This document shows positions 1 through 13,231 of a stretch of 64,000 nt of DNA, one piece after another. The notes beneath the pieces were generated by a model. That model did no database searches. It was given only the letters and a program-made list of their open reading frames with translations, and had not been told where the DNA came from. Source of the DNA: Geosiphon pyriformis (taxonomy: Eukaryota; Glomeromycota; Glomeromycetes; Archaeosporales; Geosiphonaceae); assembly GCA_016748015.1 (NCBI GenBank), contig JAAOMT010000561.1:194026-258025 (forward strand), read 5' to 3'. The position numbers and the translations under genes were made by a program. The first letter of the stretch is position 1. Every line of letters begins with the position of its first letter.

Positions 1-613
1 TATTGATCTAATCATTGATCTGATTATTGATCTGATCATTGACTTGATTATTAACCTAGTCATTGACCTGATCATTAACCACTTTTGATAGCTATATAAG
101 TGATAAATCTTTTAGCTGTAGAAAAACATATCAAAAATCAAAGAAATAAAATAAATAAAATAACAATTTTCATCTTAATCATTCTCTTATTGCTAATTTC
201 TTTTTTTCTACCTTTAAGTATCCAAACATCTTGGAATAAAAGATCATTTGTTGGTTATTCTTTACTCTTTTCCTAAAAAACGTGTAATTGTAGTATTTAA
301 TGATTATTAAATAAAACATAACTAAAGAGCACATCTAATACCTGATATTGAATTTTAAGAGTGCTAACATGAGGCATAGAATTATACCAGGCATAATCAT
401 TTGTTAACAGTATAGACTATCCCTTTATCTTCAGATTTCCTGGTTATTTTTGAAAAGTATAGTGACTGAAATATTTTATGAGACTGATCTTGCACATTGA
501 ATCCATACTTATTCAATTCGCTCTTTGAAGTTGAATTCTCTTTGATTTCTTTTATTATCCTACAATTTTGTTCTCTCTTGCTATCCGTTAGCTTGTTACT
601 CCAACTCATAACA
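1..613 (+). repeat. 5' LTR of gypsy element (left-truncated by window)
   Basis: It matches 7,024-7,633 over its whole length. It starts inside a tandem array of about 12-nt units (ATTGATCTGATT type, roughly six copies at 1-78), then a TATA-like gctatataag at about 90-100. It ends in CA at 612-613. Differences from the 3' LTR are mostly transitions plus small indels, which points to an old insertion with transition-biased decay. Confidence 0.9.
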
Positions 614-619
614 TAAAAA

Positions 620-636
620 TGGTGCTTTCTGTGAAG
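620..636 (+). other. Putative primer binding site
   Basis: Six bases after the 5' LTR the sequence begins TGGTGCTTTC. Its reverse complement ends in CCA, as a tRNA 3' end would, so a primer binding site is plausible. The matching tRNA was not identified. Confidence 0.5.
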
Positions 637-999
637 TTGTCAAAATCCACTCTGTTTCTTATTCTATGAATGATTATTCATATCTGCCATAACAATCAGA
701 AAAAAACTTTGAAACACACAACAAAAATGATTTAAACTTTATTGAACTCAATCCTTTGCCCTTCTGCTTAATTTGCTTCTTCATTGAAGAACAATTCAGC
801 AGACAATTCCAAAACTTTTGGAACTGATTCTTAAATGAGCATTCAGCTGAAACCTACACAGTCTATACAACTTATTACTTTGATTAAGCTTATTTTGAAA
901 ACAACTTTAAAGAAAGAAACAACAGCATTAATCAGCTTTTATATTCCACAACCTTTAAACAACAGCCCTCTGATTTCGAATATCTGAATCATCAAATCT

Positions 1000-2215
1000 A
1001 TACTTGAATTGCTGCCCATCAATCAACTAAAACTCCTCTTGAAACAGAAGAAGAAAGCTATCAAACTGCTTCTGTTTTTGATCTCTTCTCAAGTAAATTA
1101 GATCATTCTACTCAAACAGTAACTCCTAAACCAATGATTAATTATCTTATACAACAGAACATTCTGATTGCTCTCCAAGGCATACAAACTGTTTTGGGAA
1201 GAAAAAACAACACTCTATTACCCTTGTTTAGAGATGATGCACAAGATCTAATTGAATGATTGGACAACTTTGAAAGAGCTGCCACAGCCAACCAATATGA
1301 TAATAAGTTTCAAATCATTGGTAGCTACCTTCAAGGCTCTTCTGTTACTTGGTTCTTACAAGAAACCAATACCAATGCTCAGCAAAAAATTATTAAATAG
1401 GCATCAGCAAATGCTGAAAAAGACAACACCTTTTTTACTACCCAGTTTGAAATAAAATTTAGAACTCCTATCTTGATATCTAAATGGTGCATAAAATTAG
1501 AAAAAAGAATCCAAGATCCTGGTGAAGTTGTAACTGAGTATGCCAAAGCAATCAGAAAATTAATCAAGCAAGTAGACTCTGGAAGAAACTAAACAGAAGA
1601 GCAAAAAATTCATTCCTTTACAAAAGGATTAAAAACTGATCTTTCCTATGCTTTTTGGCCTTTTCTGATACTGAAAGACAATTTTACAATGGATATGGCC
1701 ATTGAACTTGTTCAGAGAATAAAAGACAATCAAAGAATGCACCTAGGATTTACACTTCTAGTTTTTGCTTCTGCTCCTGTTATGACTTCTGCTTCCCAAA
1801 TGGCTGCTACTTCTTTTGCTGCCCAAACTCAAGACCCAAATAAGCAGTTAATAGATAAACTTACAGCCAATCTTGCCCAGTTACTGGAACCCTTAGCCCA
1901 AGCAATTAGAAAAAATTAACAACCCCAAAAACCCAGATTTGAACCCCATTTTAATTAACCTCAGCAATTTCCTTATCAAAGACAACAAAATTGTAGTCCA
2001 TCTGTGTGTTATTGCTGTGAATTAACTGGACATTTCTCCAAAAATTGTAACAATCCTTCTCTGTCTTCTCCAGCCTTCAGAAACAATGACAATCAAAACA
2101 ATAGAACTATCAACAACAATGTCTCCAACCAAAAATCTAATCATGCCAACATCAATTTCTTTGGAGAGGATGCCTTAGTTGAAGCCACTGTTTATCAGCT
2201 CTTAAACTGGTAAAC
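1000..2215 (+). pseudogene. gag relic with CCHC zinc knuckle
   Basis: This is the capsid-type part of the gypsy polyprotein. A retrotransposon-gag-like stretch (around FERAATANQYD and WFLQETNTNAQ) is followed by a Gln-rich linker and a zinc knuckle at about 2,004-2,045 with Cys-Cys-His-Cys spacing. In-frame stops fall where Gln or Trp is expected, for instance TGA just before LDNFERA and TAA before TEEQK. The frame is otherwise continuous from about 1,200 to 2,213, so inactivation is mainly by nonsense changes. Confidence 0.8.
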
Positions 2216-2296
2216 ACACCTCCAAAGAATGAGAGTACAAGCCAACCAGAAGAAAACCCTTTTTATGCTTTTAACCTAACTAATAATAACCATGAC

Positions 2297-2854
2297 ATGG
2301 ATAAACTAGCAATTAACACTTCTGAATTAACAAAAAAAAAGAAGAAAGCCAAAATTGATTTTGTTATAGATCCAAAGAAAGCCTCCACATTAACTGCTGA
2401 TAACAATAAACCACCAAAGGCTAAAGTTTTTAAAAATTTTCCAAAGTTGGAACTCTCAAAAATTGTACAAAAATCTGGTCCCTATTCAGTTGTCAAAGAT
2501 CTCATAGAGACTCCAGCACACATAACTTTTGGCCAGTTAATGACTCATTTCCAATTCAGAAAAGACCTTCACAAATCTTTGATTCCCAAGAAAAAGACAC
2601 CAAAGACCAACAAATGCTTACACCAAACTGAACTTGCTAACAACAGCAATGTTACTTCTTTTATTTGTAAAGCCCAAGTGGCTGGTTACTTTATTGATCT
2701 AATTCTGAATAGTGGATTATCTGTTAGTGTCATTGCCAAACACTTTTTAGAAGCAATTGGCAAAAAGATTAATGAACCATCTATAAGACCAATGACCAAT
2801 GTACATGATGACAAAAAGAAAGGTCTGGATATAGCCAAAGCTGTTTCTGTCTAA
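2297..2854 (+). pseudogene. Gag-pol linker and aspartic protease relic
   Basis: An open stretch of 185 codons follows the zinc knuckle in another frame. It begins with a Lys-rich segment and ends with an aspartic-protease-like region. The active-site motif, normally DSG, reads NSG in LILNSGLSVSV at about 2,700-2,720. This is a single G to A change that would abolish catalysis. Identity as protease rests on this motif and its position between gag and RT. Confidence 0.7.
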
Positions 2855-3384
2855 ATTAATGACATCAGCATTAAAACTGACATGGAAGTATCTGAAGCAA
2901 AAGAATACACCATAATAATTAGCAATAAATGGCTCAAGAAAGCAAAAGTCTTGCTTGATTATGAACTCTGTGAACTAACCATCAGATATGGTAAGAAACC
3001 TATTGTGGTTAAGTACTGTCATTGAACAACTCCTCCAGTATCCAAGCAGAACCAAAAAAAAAACAATCAGATGAATCAGAAAAAAATTAAGAAAAACAAG
3101 AAAAAACTGCTAAACTCACCTATACTATTTTTATCAGCAATGGCAAGCCACTGGACAATGTTAAAGCTGACAAAGAAAGAATCATGGTAAATGGCAAGCT
3201 GATCTGCTGGCTCTACTATGATATTCTCAGAAAAATCTTTGATAGAAAACCTGACAAGAAAGCAAAATATAGTTATTGGTGATATGGTCTTTATGCCAGG
3301 TGCTAGTACGATAAACTTTTGTATTCCTCTAGTAATGAATGCAAGTTCTGTCTAATCTATTACAAAGATTAGGAGCCAATTAGT

Positions 3385-4750
3385 TTGATACCAAGAGAAG
3401 AACTAAAAAAAGTACAAAAGTTCTTTGAAAATAAACCACCTGAAACCCAATTATTAGTTGTAAAACAAAGAGAATCTTCTCTTGAAGAAAGAAAAGTGAA
3501 CATTAAAAATCTGTTGGCTAAGAATAGCCCAGTTATCTCAAAAGAAAATAATATCTCTGGACAAACCCATATAATACAACACACTATTACCACAAAAGAA
3601 ACTTGTCCCATCTATTTAAAGCCTTATTAATCCAATCGACACAATGATAAGTTCATCAAGAAAGAGATAAACCAGATGAAAAATCTTGGATTCATACAAA
3701 AAACCAAAAGTAAATAGGCTTTCTCAATTGTAGTGGTATCCAAAAAAAGTGGAGCCCTATATTTTTGTGTCAACTATTGCCAATTAAATATTATCATTAT
3801 AAGAAACATATATCCATTCTCCAAAATTGATACAATGCTAAATAAATTTAATGGTGCTGCTTTCTTCTCAACCATTGACTTAATTGCTGGATTTTGGCAA
3901 GTAGAGATGGATCCAAAAAGCAGAAAGAAAACTGCTTTCATTACCAAGTATGGTACTTATGAATTTACAGTCATGCCTTTTGGTCTTACCAATGCTCCTT
4001 CCACCTTTCAATGTCTAATGGACAAAGTATTTAAATCAGTAAAAGAAAACTTTGTTCTGGTCTACTTAGATGACATAATGGTTTACTCAAAAATCTGGAA
4101 TAAACATCTTGAACACCTGTAAAAGGTTTTTGATCTGCTCAGAAATGCTGGTCTCAAAATTAATCCAATCAAATCTTTCTTTGAATGTCAATCCACCCAG
4201 TTTTTTGGTTATTTTATTATAAAAGATGGAATCTTCTCTGATCCAGCTAAAGTTGAAAAAGTTCAAAACATTAGACAACCAATAAATGTTCTTGAACTAT
4301 GCTTTTTCCTTGGTTTGGCTTCTTACTATTGCAAATTTATCAAAGATTTCTTCAAAATTATCTTTCCTCTCAATCAGCTACTTAGGAAAAATATTAATTA
4401 TTACTGGAGCACTCATTAACAAAAAGCTTTTGAAATTCTGAAGAAAAAACTTGTTACTGAACCAATTCTCAAGCAACCTGATCTGGACCAACCTTTTATC
4501 CTCCATACTGATATATCTGGCTATGAACTTGGTGCTGTTCTTTCACAGAAAGATGAAAATGGCAGAGAATATGCCATAGCATATGTTAGTAGATCTTTCA
4601 TATCAGTAGAAAAGAACTATTTAGTTACTAAACAAAAATGTTTAACAGTAGTTTGGACTACTAGTTACTGAGATCAATATTTTTTTGGTGCAAAATTCTT
4701 AGTGGTAACAGATCATTAAGCCTTGGTTTGGCTGCACAATAAAAAAAAGC
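3385..4750 (+). pseudogene. Reverse transcriptase and RNase H relic
   Basis: The RT palm is clear at about 3,640-4,122, with PFGLTNAPSTFQ and the catalytic YLDDI intact. The upstream VDYRQLN-type motif reads VNYCQLN, with Asp to Asn and Arg to Cys, both explicable as transitions. The RT thumb and connection follow to about 4,400. An RNase H segment lies at about 4,490-4,720, around LHTDISGYELGAVLSQ. Stops such as the TAA after LEHL break the frame. It would copy the element's RNA into DNA if intact. Confidence 0.9.
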
Positions 4751-5023
4751 TGGAACACAAATGAATAACTCACTAAATACTCTACTTGGATAAATTCAAC
4801 TATGATATTCAACACTGCAAAGAAGTAAATTATTAAAATGCCAATGCTTTCTCTAGACTTATTATCCAATGATAGTACAACCTCTTAAACCAAACCAACT
4901 TAATTATTAGTAACTCCTTCACAAACAAACATGATAATAAACTTGAACAACTACTCTGCCTTAATAGAATTTTTGGATAAAAGACAATACCTATCAAAAT
5001 ACACTTGACAGCAAAGAGAATAC

Positions 5024-6066
5024 TTGTACAAACAATCAAATTTCTATTTGATTTGCCAGAACCAACTATATAAAAGAAATAGAAAAGATTCTGACCATCT
5101 TCAGAAAGTCATCAAATTTGAAAAAAGAGAAATTGTAATATACAATATGTATACTGACCTATTAGCTAGACACTTTGAAAAAACAAAGACAATTCAGAAA
5201 ACTTTAGCTTACTATTATTGGCTTATCTTGGGAAAAAACATTACTGAATACATTAAAACCTGTGACATTTGCTAAAAAAGAAACAAATTCAATCGCAAAA
5301 AAGATATTCATCCAATCTTTGTTGGTCAACTATTTAACAGAATTGGTATAGATGTTGTTAGACCTTTAACAATAATTTTTAATGGCAACAGATACATTAT
5401 CACAGCTACTGACTATTTTACAAAGTGGGTAGAAGCAAGAACTACTTCTGACCAAACAGCAGTCTCAATAGCCAATTTCATTTATGAAGATATTATTTGC
5501 TGTTATGACTGCTCCAAAGAACTTTTATCTGATAGAGGAAAAGCTTTTCTCAGTACACTGGTTGAAAAACTTTGTAAAAAAATGGGAATACATCATAAAC
5601 TTTCCTCCTTTTATTACTCCTAAACAAATGGCTTAGTAGAATGTTTCAATAGAACACTATGTGAAACCCTAGCCAAAACCAATGAAGAAACAAACTTATG
5701 GAACAAAGTACTGCTTTCAGCTTTGTTTGCTTATAGAACTGTAAATCATAACATAACAAGTTATAAACCTTTTTATTTACTTTATGAATGCATGGCAACA
5801 CTACCAATAGAAATTAATATTGAGACAATACCCTTTAAAAAGATTACAATAAGAAATTATAAAGACATTTTGCAAAAAAGACTTGGTACCATTCTTAACT
5901 TTTTGATAGAAGCACAAATAATTGCTTTTGAAAAGATAAAACAGTTTCAAGAAAAGCTTAAGAAAAAGAAAACTTATAAAACACTTTCTTTAAGTGTTGG
6001 TGATTTGGCATTAGAATATCATTCAGATAGAAACAATGTCTATGTTAATAAATTCTCTAGCCAATA
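5024..6066 (+). pseudogene. Integrase relic
   Basis: An HHCC-type zinc region (HFEKTKT... TCDIC, about 5,165-5,275) is followed by an rve core at about 5,340-5,720. The DDE residues appear in TATDYF, LLSDRG and GLVECFNR. Expected YHPQTNG reads Y-Y-S-stop-T-N-G, a CAA to TAA change, and ERFN reads ECFN (CGx to TGx). The C-terminal part is open at 5,723-6,067. It would insert the cDNA into the genome; this copy cannot be translated in full. Confidence 0.9.
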
Positions 6067-6195
6067 AAAAAAATCTTTTATAGTCAACAAAGTTTTAAAC
6101 AATGGTTTTTATATTCTTTAAGATTAATCCAGAACAATCTTCAATGATTGTCTTATTCATGGTACACAATTCAAGAAATATTATAAACGACCTGA

Positions 6196-6603
6196 TTGGT
6201 TGCTTGTTGTGATAATACCAACTCAAATAACCAGCAAAAATCAAGTATAAATAAATGCACCATTTCCAAAACAGAGGTATTTTCAATCGACATGAACAAT
6301 TATTTTCTGGATCAAAACATTCAAAATGCTTTCTATACTCTCTATAAGTATTGGATTAAAAACTATCCAAATGCTACTCTGACCATTGGAAAACAAACCA
6401 CTATAACTGATAACAGTAGAACACATACTGTTATTAGACCAAAGAAAACTACTACCAGAAGAGAAAAAATTGGTAGCAAAATGGATAAATATCTGTTGGA
6501 AAATATAACAACAGCTATATTTCTACCTTCCAGCACAATTAGAAAAACACTCCAAGAAATCTTATCTATAGACAAAAAAACTTATCATATAGAAGACAAT
6601 TAG
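6196..6603 (+). CDS. Extra ORF between integrase and 3' LTR, unknown
   Basis: The segment is open for 135 codons after the integrase tail, with related coding-like sequence continuing to about 6,940 through stops. The product is polar, rich in Thr, Asn and Lys, with a basic RPKKTTTRREK patch. There is no transmembrane segment or signal peptide, so nothing supports an envelope-like role. It may be a third ORF of this gypsy lineage or simply integrase C-terminal sequence in decay. I do not recognise it. Confidence 0.35.
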   Translation: MVACCDNTNSNNQQKSSINKCTISKTEVFSIDMNNYFLDQNIQNAFYTLYKYWIKNYPNATLTIGKQTTITDNSRTHTVIRPKKTTTRREKIGSKMDKYLLENITTAIFLPSSTIRKTLQEILSIDKKTYHIEDN

Positions 6604-6958
6604 AACTTTATGGTCATTTTGGTGAAATTATAGAGGATATAAAACTTATGAAGAAAACAACTTCAAAGATATAGGCAGAAATTTTGGGCATTATACAATT
6701 AGATATTCCAAGAGTTTTAACTATTGCTAAAAAAGCCAAAACTCTTATACAAAGATTTGGTCTCTTGAATACAAAACTTATTTTATCTTAAGTATTATAT
6801 ATTCTATCCACAAAAAACTTCAACAAACTAGTTAGCTTTGAGTTAAATAAAACTCTTCAAATAGATTACACCATAAATAGCTTGATTTTGCCGAAGCTCA
6901 ATTTCTTTGAAGAGGATAATGTTACAGTTAAAACCTATATTTTTTATTAATTATTACA

Positions 6959-7633
6959 TGTATTAGCCATTGATATCATATAAATTAGCCACTCTATTTT
7001 TAAAAAGTAATCATTGACCTAATTATTGACTTGACTGTTGACCTAATTATTGACTTGATTATTGACCTGATCAATGACCTAATTATTGACTTGATTATTG
7101 ATCACTTTTGATAGCTATATAAGTGATGAATCTCTTAGCTATAAAAAAGCATGTCAGAAATTAAGGAATAAAATAAATAAAATAACAACTTTTATTTCAA
7201 TCATTCTCTTATCACTAATTTTTTTTTCTACCTTTAAGTATTCAAACATCTTGGGATAAAAGATCACTTGTTGGTTATTTCTTACTCTTTTCTTAAAAAA
7301 CGTGTAATTGTAGTATTTGAAGATTATTGAATAAAATGTGACTAAAGAACATATTTGATATCTGATATTGAATTCTAAGAGTGCTGATGTAAAGCATAGA
7401 ATTATACCAGACATGATTATTTGTTGATAGTACAGACTATCCTTCTACCTTCAGATTCTCTGATTATTTTTGAAAAGTATAGTAACTAAAATATTTTATG
7501 AGACTGATCTTATATATTGAATCTATACTTATTCAATTTGTTCTTTGAAATTGAATTCTCTTTGATTCCTTTCATTACTCTACAATTCTGTTCTCTTTTG
7601 CTATCTGTTAGCTTGTTACTTCAATCTGTAATA
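6959..7633 (+). repeat. 3' LTR of gypsy element
   Basis: This is the partner of the 5' LTR. The 12-nt array lies at about 7,008-7,100, the TATA-like box at about 7,113-7,121, and the end at about 7,633, where the terminal CA of the 5' LTR has become TA. The start at TG (6,959) is an estimate; the homologous part is only verifiable from 7,024 onward. Confidence 0.85.
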
Positions 7634-8216
7634 CTATAAAATATAAAATTTTGTAAAATTATTTTAAATTATAAAAAAATATTAATAAAAAAAATAATTT
7701 GTTATATAATATAATAAAAAATTTGTATATTATAATTATTAAAAAAGTTTTAAATAAACTCAATATTTTAAAAAAATATATAATATGTTTTAATATTAAA
7801 TTGAATTATTTAGTTTTTTTTATATTAATTATAATATTTTAGTTGTCTTAAATATATAATATTGTTTTAATTAGTTATATATTAAAATTATATATATTAT
7901 ATTTTTAAAATATATATTATAATAGATAATAATTGAATTTTAATAAAAAATTATATAAATATAAAAATTATATATTAACAAAAAAAATATATATTTTGTA
8001 AAATTTTTTATTAATTTAACGAAATAAATATTATTAAAAAAATTATTTATTATTTATAAAAATAAAAAAAAATTTTAACAAAAATTTATTTAAAATATAA
8101 TTAAAATATTTAAAAACATTACAAAAAATATTTTTAATTTAAAAAACTTAAACTTAAAAAATATAATTATTTACAAAAATTTAGAAATTAACTAATAAAA
8201 AAATATATGTTAAAAA
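7634..8216. other. AT-saturated spacer
   Basis: This lies between the gypsy 3' LTR and the first LINE. It is almost pure A/T with no coding sense. It may include AT-converted repeat sequence, but nothing can be identified. Confidence 0.6.
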
Positions 8217-8339
8217 ACAAAAACACTTCTTTTGCTTTTATATCTTAAATTTTCTAAAAAACATATTTTTAAAAAAGAAGTTTTTTATTTTTTTTTGTTA
8301 TTTTTTACAAACATTTTTAAACAAATAATCTCTTTGTAA

Positions 8340-10200
8340 TGAACTTGGTGGCTGCTTCAAATAACATTATGTCTAAAAAGAAGATACTTAAAAAAATTTT
8401 TCATATTTCTGTTAAAGATTCATTTTCCCAAAAAAAAAGATTTTTATTAATAATATTAAGTATTCTAAAGATAAAAAAGATATCTTTTTAGTTAAACCTG
8501 GTGCTAATAATAACATATATTCGAATATAAACAGTGAATTTAATAATAGTAGAGATAATAGTGTTTTATTTAATATTAATAGTGGTTTTTTTTTCAGTTT
8601 AGTAGTAAATACTTTTAAAGCTAAGAGGATAAATATTAATATAGTTTGTAATTTTTTTATCAGCTTAATTGATTATAGCATAAATAAAAACAAAAGATCC
8701 TTTCTTTTTCTTCTTAACATTTTTCTTAACAAAAAATAGATTAACTTAAAAATTGTTAAAACTCAATTTAAAGTACTTATCAAAAAATCTTTTGCTTTTG
8801 ATATCAATCTATTTGTAGTAAAAAACAAATCAGCTATGACAAAAATTCAGATGGTCAAAAATTTTTTTTCATTAGTCAATGATTTTAGAAAAACAACTAT
8901 CTTTTTAAAATTTGAAAAAATTAGTTAAGCAATATTTACATATGAAAAAAGTATGAAAAAAGTCATATTATTGGCTAAATACAAGAAAATTATCATAAAC
9001 AACAATGTTAAGAAACAAAAAAAGCACTCAAATTAGACTGTAGTAATTAAAAAAATTTTTACAAATACATCAAAAGAAATAATTATTACTGCAGTATCAA
9101 AGTTTGGTTAAATTATGTCAATTAAAATTCAATTCATTGGAATATAACAAAAAGCTATAATGGAGTTTGTTGAATTAAGTTAAGCAGATTAATTGGCTTC
9201 AAAATAGTTATTTCTAATCAAAAAATTCAATATATATAACTAAATCTATAAGAGATTGAGATATTTAAATATTTAAGAATTGATTCAGAACACTCTTATT
9301 TATTTTGTTGAGAAAAACAACTGTTCATAATCTTGGTACTCTTGTCAAAAGAACTGGTAAAAAAATATGTGTTATCAATAGATTATTTAAGAATGACAAT
9401 AAAGTTTGCTGTGTTGTTATTGGTTTTGAATTAGATTAAATGCTGAAATCTGTTTTTTACACAAAACTAATTTTTAATAATATTAAACTTTCTTAAACCA
9501 GATTGAATCTGGTTCATTGTAAAAAGTATAGATGTTTTAGACATTTTTTTTTAAAGTGTGACATTTTTAATTCTTTTATTTTTTTGCTTATAAAAGTATT
9601 TAAGAAGATTATTTTAAATGAAAATTATCTTCATTTAATTAAATTATATACTAAAAAGAATATTTCTATTTCTTGTTCTGCTGTTTTTGGTGGCAAGTTA
9701 TAAGCACAAATAGTCTTAACAGTTTCTATTTTTAACAGTTTGCTCTCTGGTTCTGGTTTTCTTTCTTTTGGTGCTTTGAATTCTAATAAAAATTTTTTTT
9801 TCATCTTACCAAATGATTTTTCTTTGAATGCTTATTTAGTTTTTTTGAAACACTTTTTAGAGCTTTTGGCAAATTAAGTATTTAGTATTGTGAGAAAATT
9901 AAGCTTTATGGACTTAGTATTTTTGGCATCTATTTTTCAATTTCTTTTTTTTATTGTGTTTGTATTTTTAAACTCAAATTTAAAATTGAATATAATTTTG
10001 GATAACACATTTGTATTGTCTGTCTCTCCTTTCTTAGTTGCAATTAATTAGACTTTTGATTTGGGTTTAAATAAATTAAAAATTCTGACCACCAAAATGA
10101 ATAGCTTGAAAATAAAGATAGTTGCTCTTGAAATTTCTGTTAATTTGGTTTTGGCAAGATTATCAATTGTGCTTTGGCTTAGGCTTTCTAACAATCTTAT
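8340..10200 (+). pseudogene. LINE copy 1 ORF1 relic
   Basis: It aligns with ORF1 of the second LINE from the shared leader (ggtggctgcttca... atgtctaaaaagaag) through the RNA-binding-like middle to the zinc-knuckle region at about 9,503-9,560, where VHCKKYRCF...LKCD corresponds to LVRCGKYGHF...LECN. The ORF1 product of such LINEs binds element RNA. Dozens of stops and near-total AT conversion make it non-coding. Confidence 0.8.
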
Positions 10201-10219
10201 TATCTTTATAAATAACTTA

Positions 10220-12680
10220 GTATAGAGATTTGCTACATGTAATGTTTAGAGTATCAATATTCTTACAAAGTAAAAAGACATTGTTTATTGGCATACAAGT
10301 TTAAATAATATGGTTTCTATTATTATGGAAACAAAGTTAAGATTTAATATTAGACCATAAATTATAAATAAGTTTGATAGAATAGAAATTTTCACAACTG
10401 GCCTAAATAAACGTTTTTTTGGTACTAAAGTGGCTGTTATTATGAACAATTCTTTAGCTTAACATGTTTTTAAAGTAGAAAAAGTTTTTAATTATGTTAT
10501 TTTAGTAAGACTTTTTTTTAAAGACAAAATTTTAATTACAATTCTGGGTTTATATACTAGTATATCTGTAGAAACAAAATTTGGAAATTAATTTTTTTAT
10601 TGTTAAAACTATTAACTTTAGCACTTTTATAGTATTGGATGGAAATTTTAATAAGAATAATTTTAAGAAAAATGTGAATTTTAAGAAAAATGTGAATTTC
10701 AAGTTTTGTCTGAATTTGGGTTTGGTTAACTTATTTAATGAACATCTATTTGTTAAAACTTCTACTTGGAGCAATTTTAGAGGCAACAAGAAGATTATAG
10801 ATTTTATTTTTGTAAATTAAAACCTAATATCTGCAGTTACTAATCATAGGATTAATACTAATTACAAGATTATTTTAGTTACAGTTGGTTTGGGTAGTTT
10901 TTTAAATGCTCATTTTAATAGTATTTATAAATAGGCTAATAAAAATAAATGAAAGTTCAAAATCAATAATGCTAAAATTGCTAAGTAGTTATATTTCAAA
11001 AAATGTTCTTTAAGTATATTCTTAAATAAGACAACTAAGTTCAATAATATAAAACATTGTAGTAATTTGGATACAATATAATTGATTTTAAGAAAGATAA
11101 TAGTAAGCTTTGCTGATAAGATTTTTTTAGACTTTAGTTCAGTAATTTTAAGTATTCACAAAACAAACAATTATTTAAGTTCTTTAAATTAAAGCTGTTG
11201 GTAGCCAAAATTGTTAAAAATTTGAGCTTGAATTAAGATTTAAAAATTATTTGTTTTATTAATACTTAAACTATTATTGATAAAAAAAAGATCTTCAATA
11301 TGAACATTTTGGTTAATAGTGGCAAAAAGTTAAAAAAAATTCTGTGTCACTTGTTAGTAGTCAAAAGAAATATTACAAATCCAAGTATTATGTATTCAAA
11401 ATTGTTAGAGATAATTTAATTAAAAAGACAATAGAAAAGTGCTTAGAAAATTTTTGCTTTAATAAAAGATACATGATTAAAAGTGTTTTAAAATAACTAT
11501 TTTAAAAAATAGTACTTAATTATTTAATAGTAAATAATAATCTAATTCTGAAGTCTTGTAAAATCAAGTCTATAGTCGATATTATAATAAAAAAATGAAT
11601 AAAAAAATATATAGTACCTAGCACTTGGTCTGATTGATGATCCAAATAATATGTTTCTCTTGGATTATATTAATAACTGTGCATTCTTGGAGATTATAAA
11701 TGATATCAAGTTTAATGAATTTTTATAAGTAATTAAAAACCTGTTTGACAATAAAGCTGCTGATCTTTTTGGTATTCTTAATGAACTTTGAAAATATAAT
11801 AATAAACAGGTTTTAAAAAGTTTGTTAAATATTTTTAATATGAGTTTAATGTCAAGTACAGTTTCTATACAATAAAAGAAGACTTAGATTTCTATAATAC
11901 TAAAACCATATAATTGAAAAAAGATGTTTATAAATATTAGATTAATAGTCTTAATTGAAACAGCCTATAAGATCCTATCTAAGATTTTTTTAGATAAAAT
12001 TTTCTTGGTCTGTAATAAATTTAATGTCTTATGTGGTAATAATTTTTCAGTTTTAAAAAGAACATTCACTTAGTTTTCAATTTTTGCTATTGGTTTTATA
12101 ATTAAGAATATATTGAAAAAGAACAAAGAATTGTGACTGGTTTTTTAAAATATGTGCAAAGTATACAATTCTGTTAGATAATATTATTTGTAGAATAGTC
12201 TAAATAAAATTAAGATGTGTTCTTATTTTATTAAGTTTTTTGAAAGCATTTACGATAATAGAATCAATTAGGTAATAATAAATTTTGGATTTACAGATAA
12301 ATATATTGTACATAATAGTTTAGATCAAGAAAAAGTTTTTTTACCACTGCTGTAGACAATTTTTTACAATTTTTTGCTTTGTAAGATTAAAAAACATGAT
12401 AGTTTATTTGATTACAGATTAAATTCAAAGTTTATTATAAGAACTGGCAAGCAGAATCTCAAAAATGGCAAGATATTTTTTTTGACAGCAGAAACTTTTA
12501 TAAATAATACAATTTAAATTGAAAATAGTATGTTCACTACTTAATATATTTTAGATATTGCTAGCAAATTTTTTAAAATTAATGATATTTTAATTAATAC
12601 TAAAAAAACAGTTGTCATACTTATCAATCAAAGAATAAAAGTTTTTTGTTTATTAATAAATATTAGTAGTTTTTATTAAT
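10220..12680 (+). pseudogene. LINE copy 1 ORF2 relic: endonuclease and RT part
   Basis: The ORF2 start (FATCN-like, about 10,225) and the AP-endonuclease region, including the STWSN and DFIFVN segments at about 10,760-10,815, match copy 2 at 44,400-45,000. The RT portion follows to about 12,680, where the sequence TVVILINQR matches TVAIPINQG of copy 2. The match then stops abruptly at an insertion and resumes at about 15,315. Confidence 0.8.
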
Positions 12681-13231
12681 ATTTGAAAACATTTCTTAGC
12701 TCAACTAATAATACACATTATTATGATTATACTATTAACTATAGCATATTATAAGTGTATAAACTATTTCAGTAAGTGGAAAAGTAAAAAGAAGTGTATA
12801 ATAAAGTCATTAAAAGTGAGTAAAAGTATTGTCATTATTATTTGTTTTTGGGCAAGAACTAGTCTTAGATATTTTAAAAGGGAAAAAAAAGTCATATCTC
12901 TTTATATGTATTAAAAGTACAATCAATAATGAGAGCAAAACCAAACTATTCTAATGAATATATAACCAGAATTTTTTCAATTAGTTATTAAAAAAGTGTG
13001 GTATTAAATACCCAACTTTAAAAATAAAGTTATAAAAATTTATAAGGAATTGCAAAAATAAAACATACTGAAATAAATTTTGATTAAACTTTTTATTATT
13101 GAGACTATTCTCTAACAATGTGATATTTAATTATAACTTGTTTGATAAAATAAAACTTAATGTGAAATAGTAATAATACATGATTAGAAGATTGGAAATA
13201 ATAGAAAAACTTGCAATAGTAATAACAAGTA

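Larger units (their letters stand above)
1..7633 (+). mobile_element. Decayed Ty3/gypsy LTR retrotransposon
   Basis: Two related LTRs (1-613 and about 6,959-7,633) flank recognisable gag, protease, reverse transcriptase, RNase H and integrase segments in Ty3/gypsy order (integrase last). Reading frames are broken by stops and frameshifts, so the copy is dead. Matching the LTRs shows that base 1 corresponds to about 7,024, so the left end lies some tens of bases outside the window. Many inferred substitutions are transitions, for example stops where Gln or Trp is expected and Asp to Asn changes. No chromodomain was recognised. Target-site duplications cannot be checked because the left end is missing. 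Confidence 0.93.

Noticed and set aside
6196-6603. Envelope-like third ORF of the gypsy element
   Set aside because: No signal peptide, transmembrane segment or Cys pattern is visible; kept only as an unknown ORF.
10550-10820. Overlapping 79-aa ORFs on both strands
   Set aside because: The region is the endonuclease part of LINE copy 1; both ORFs are shadows of AT-rich relic sequence.
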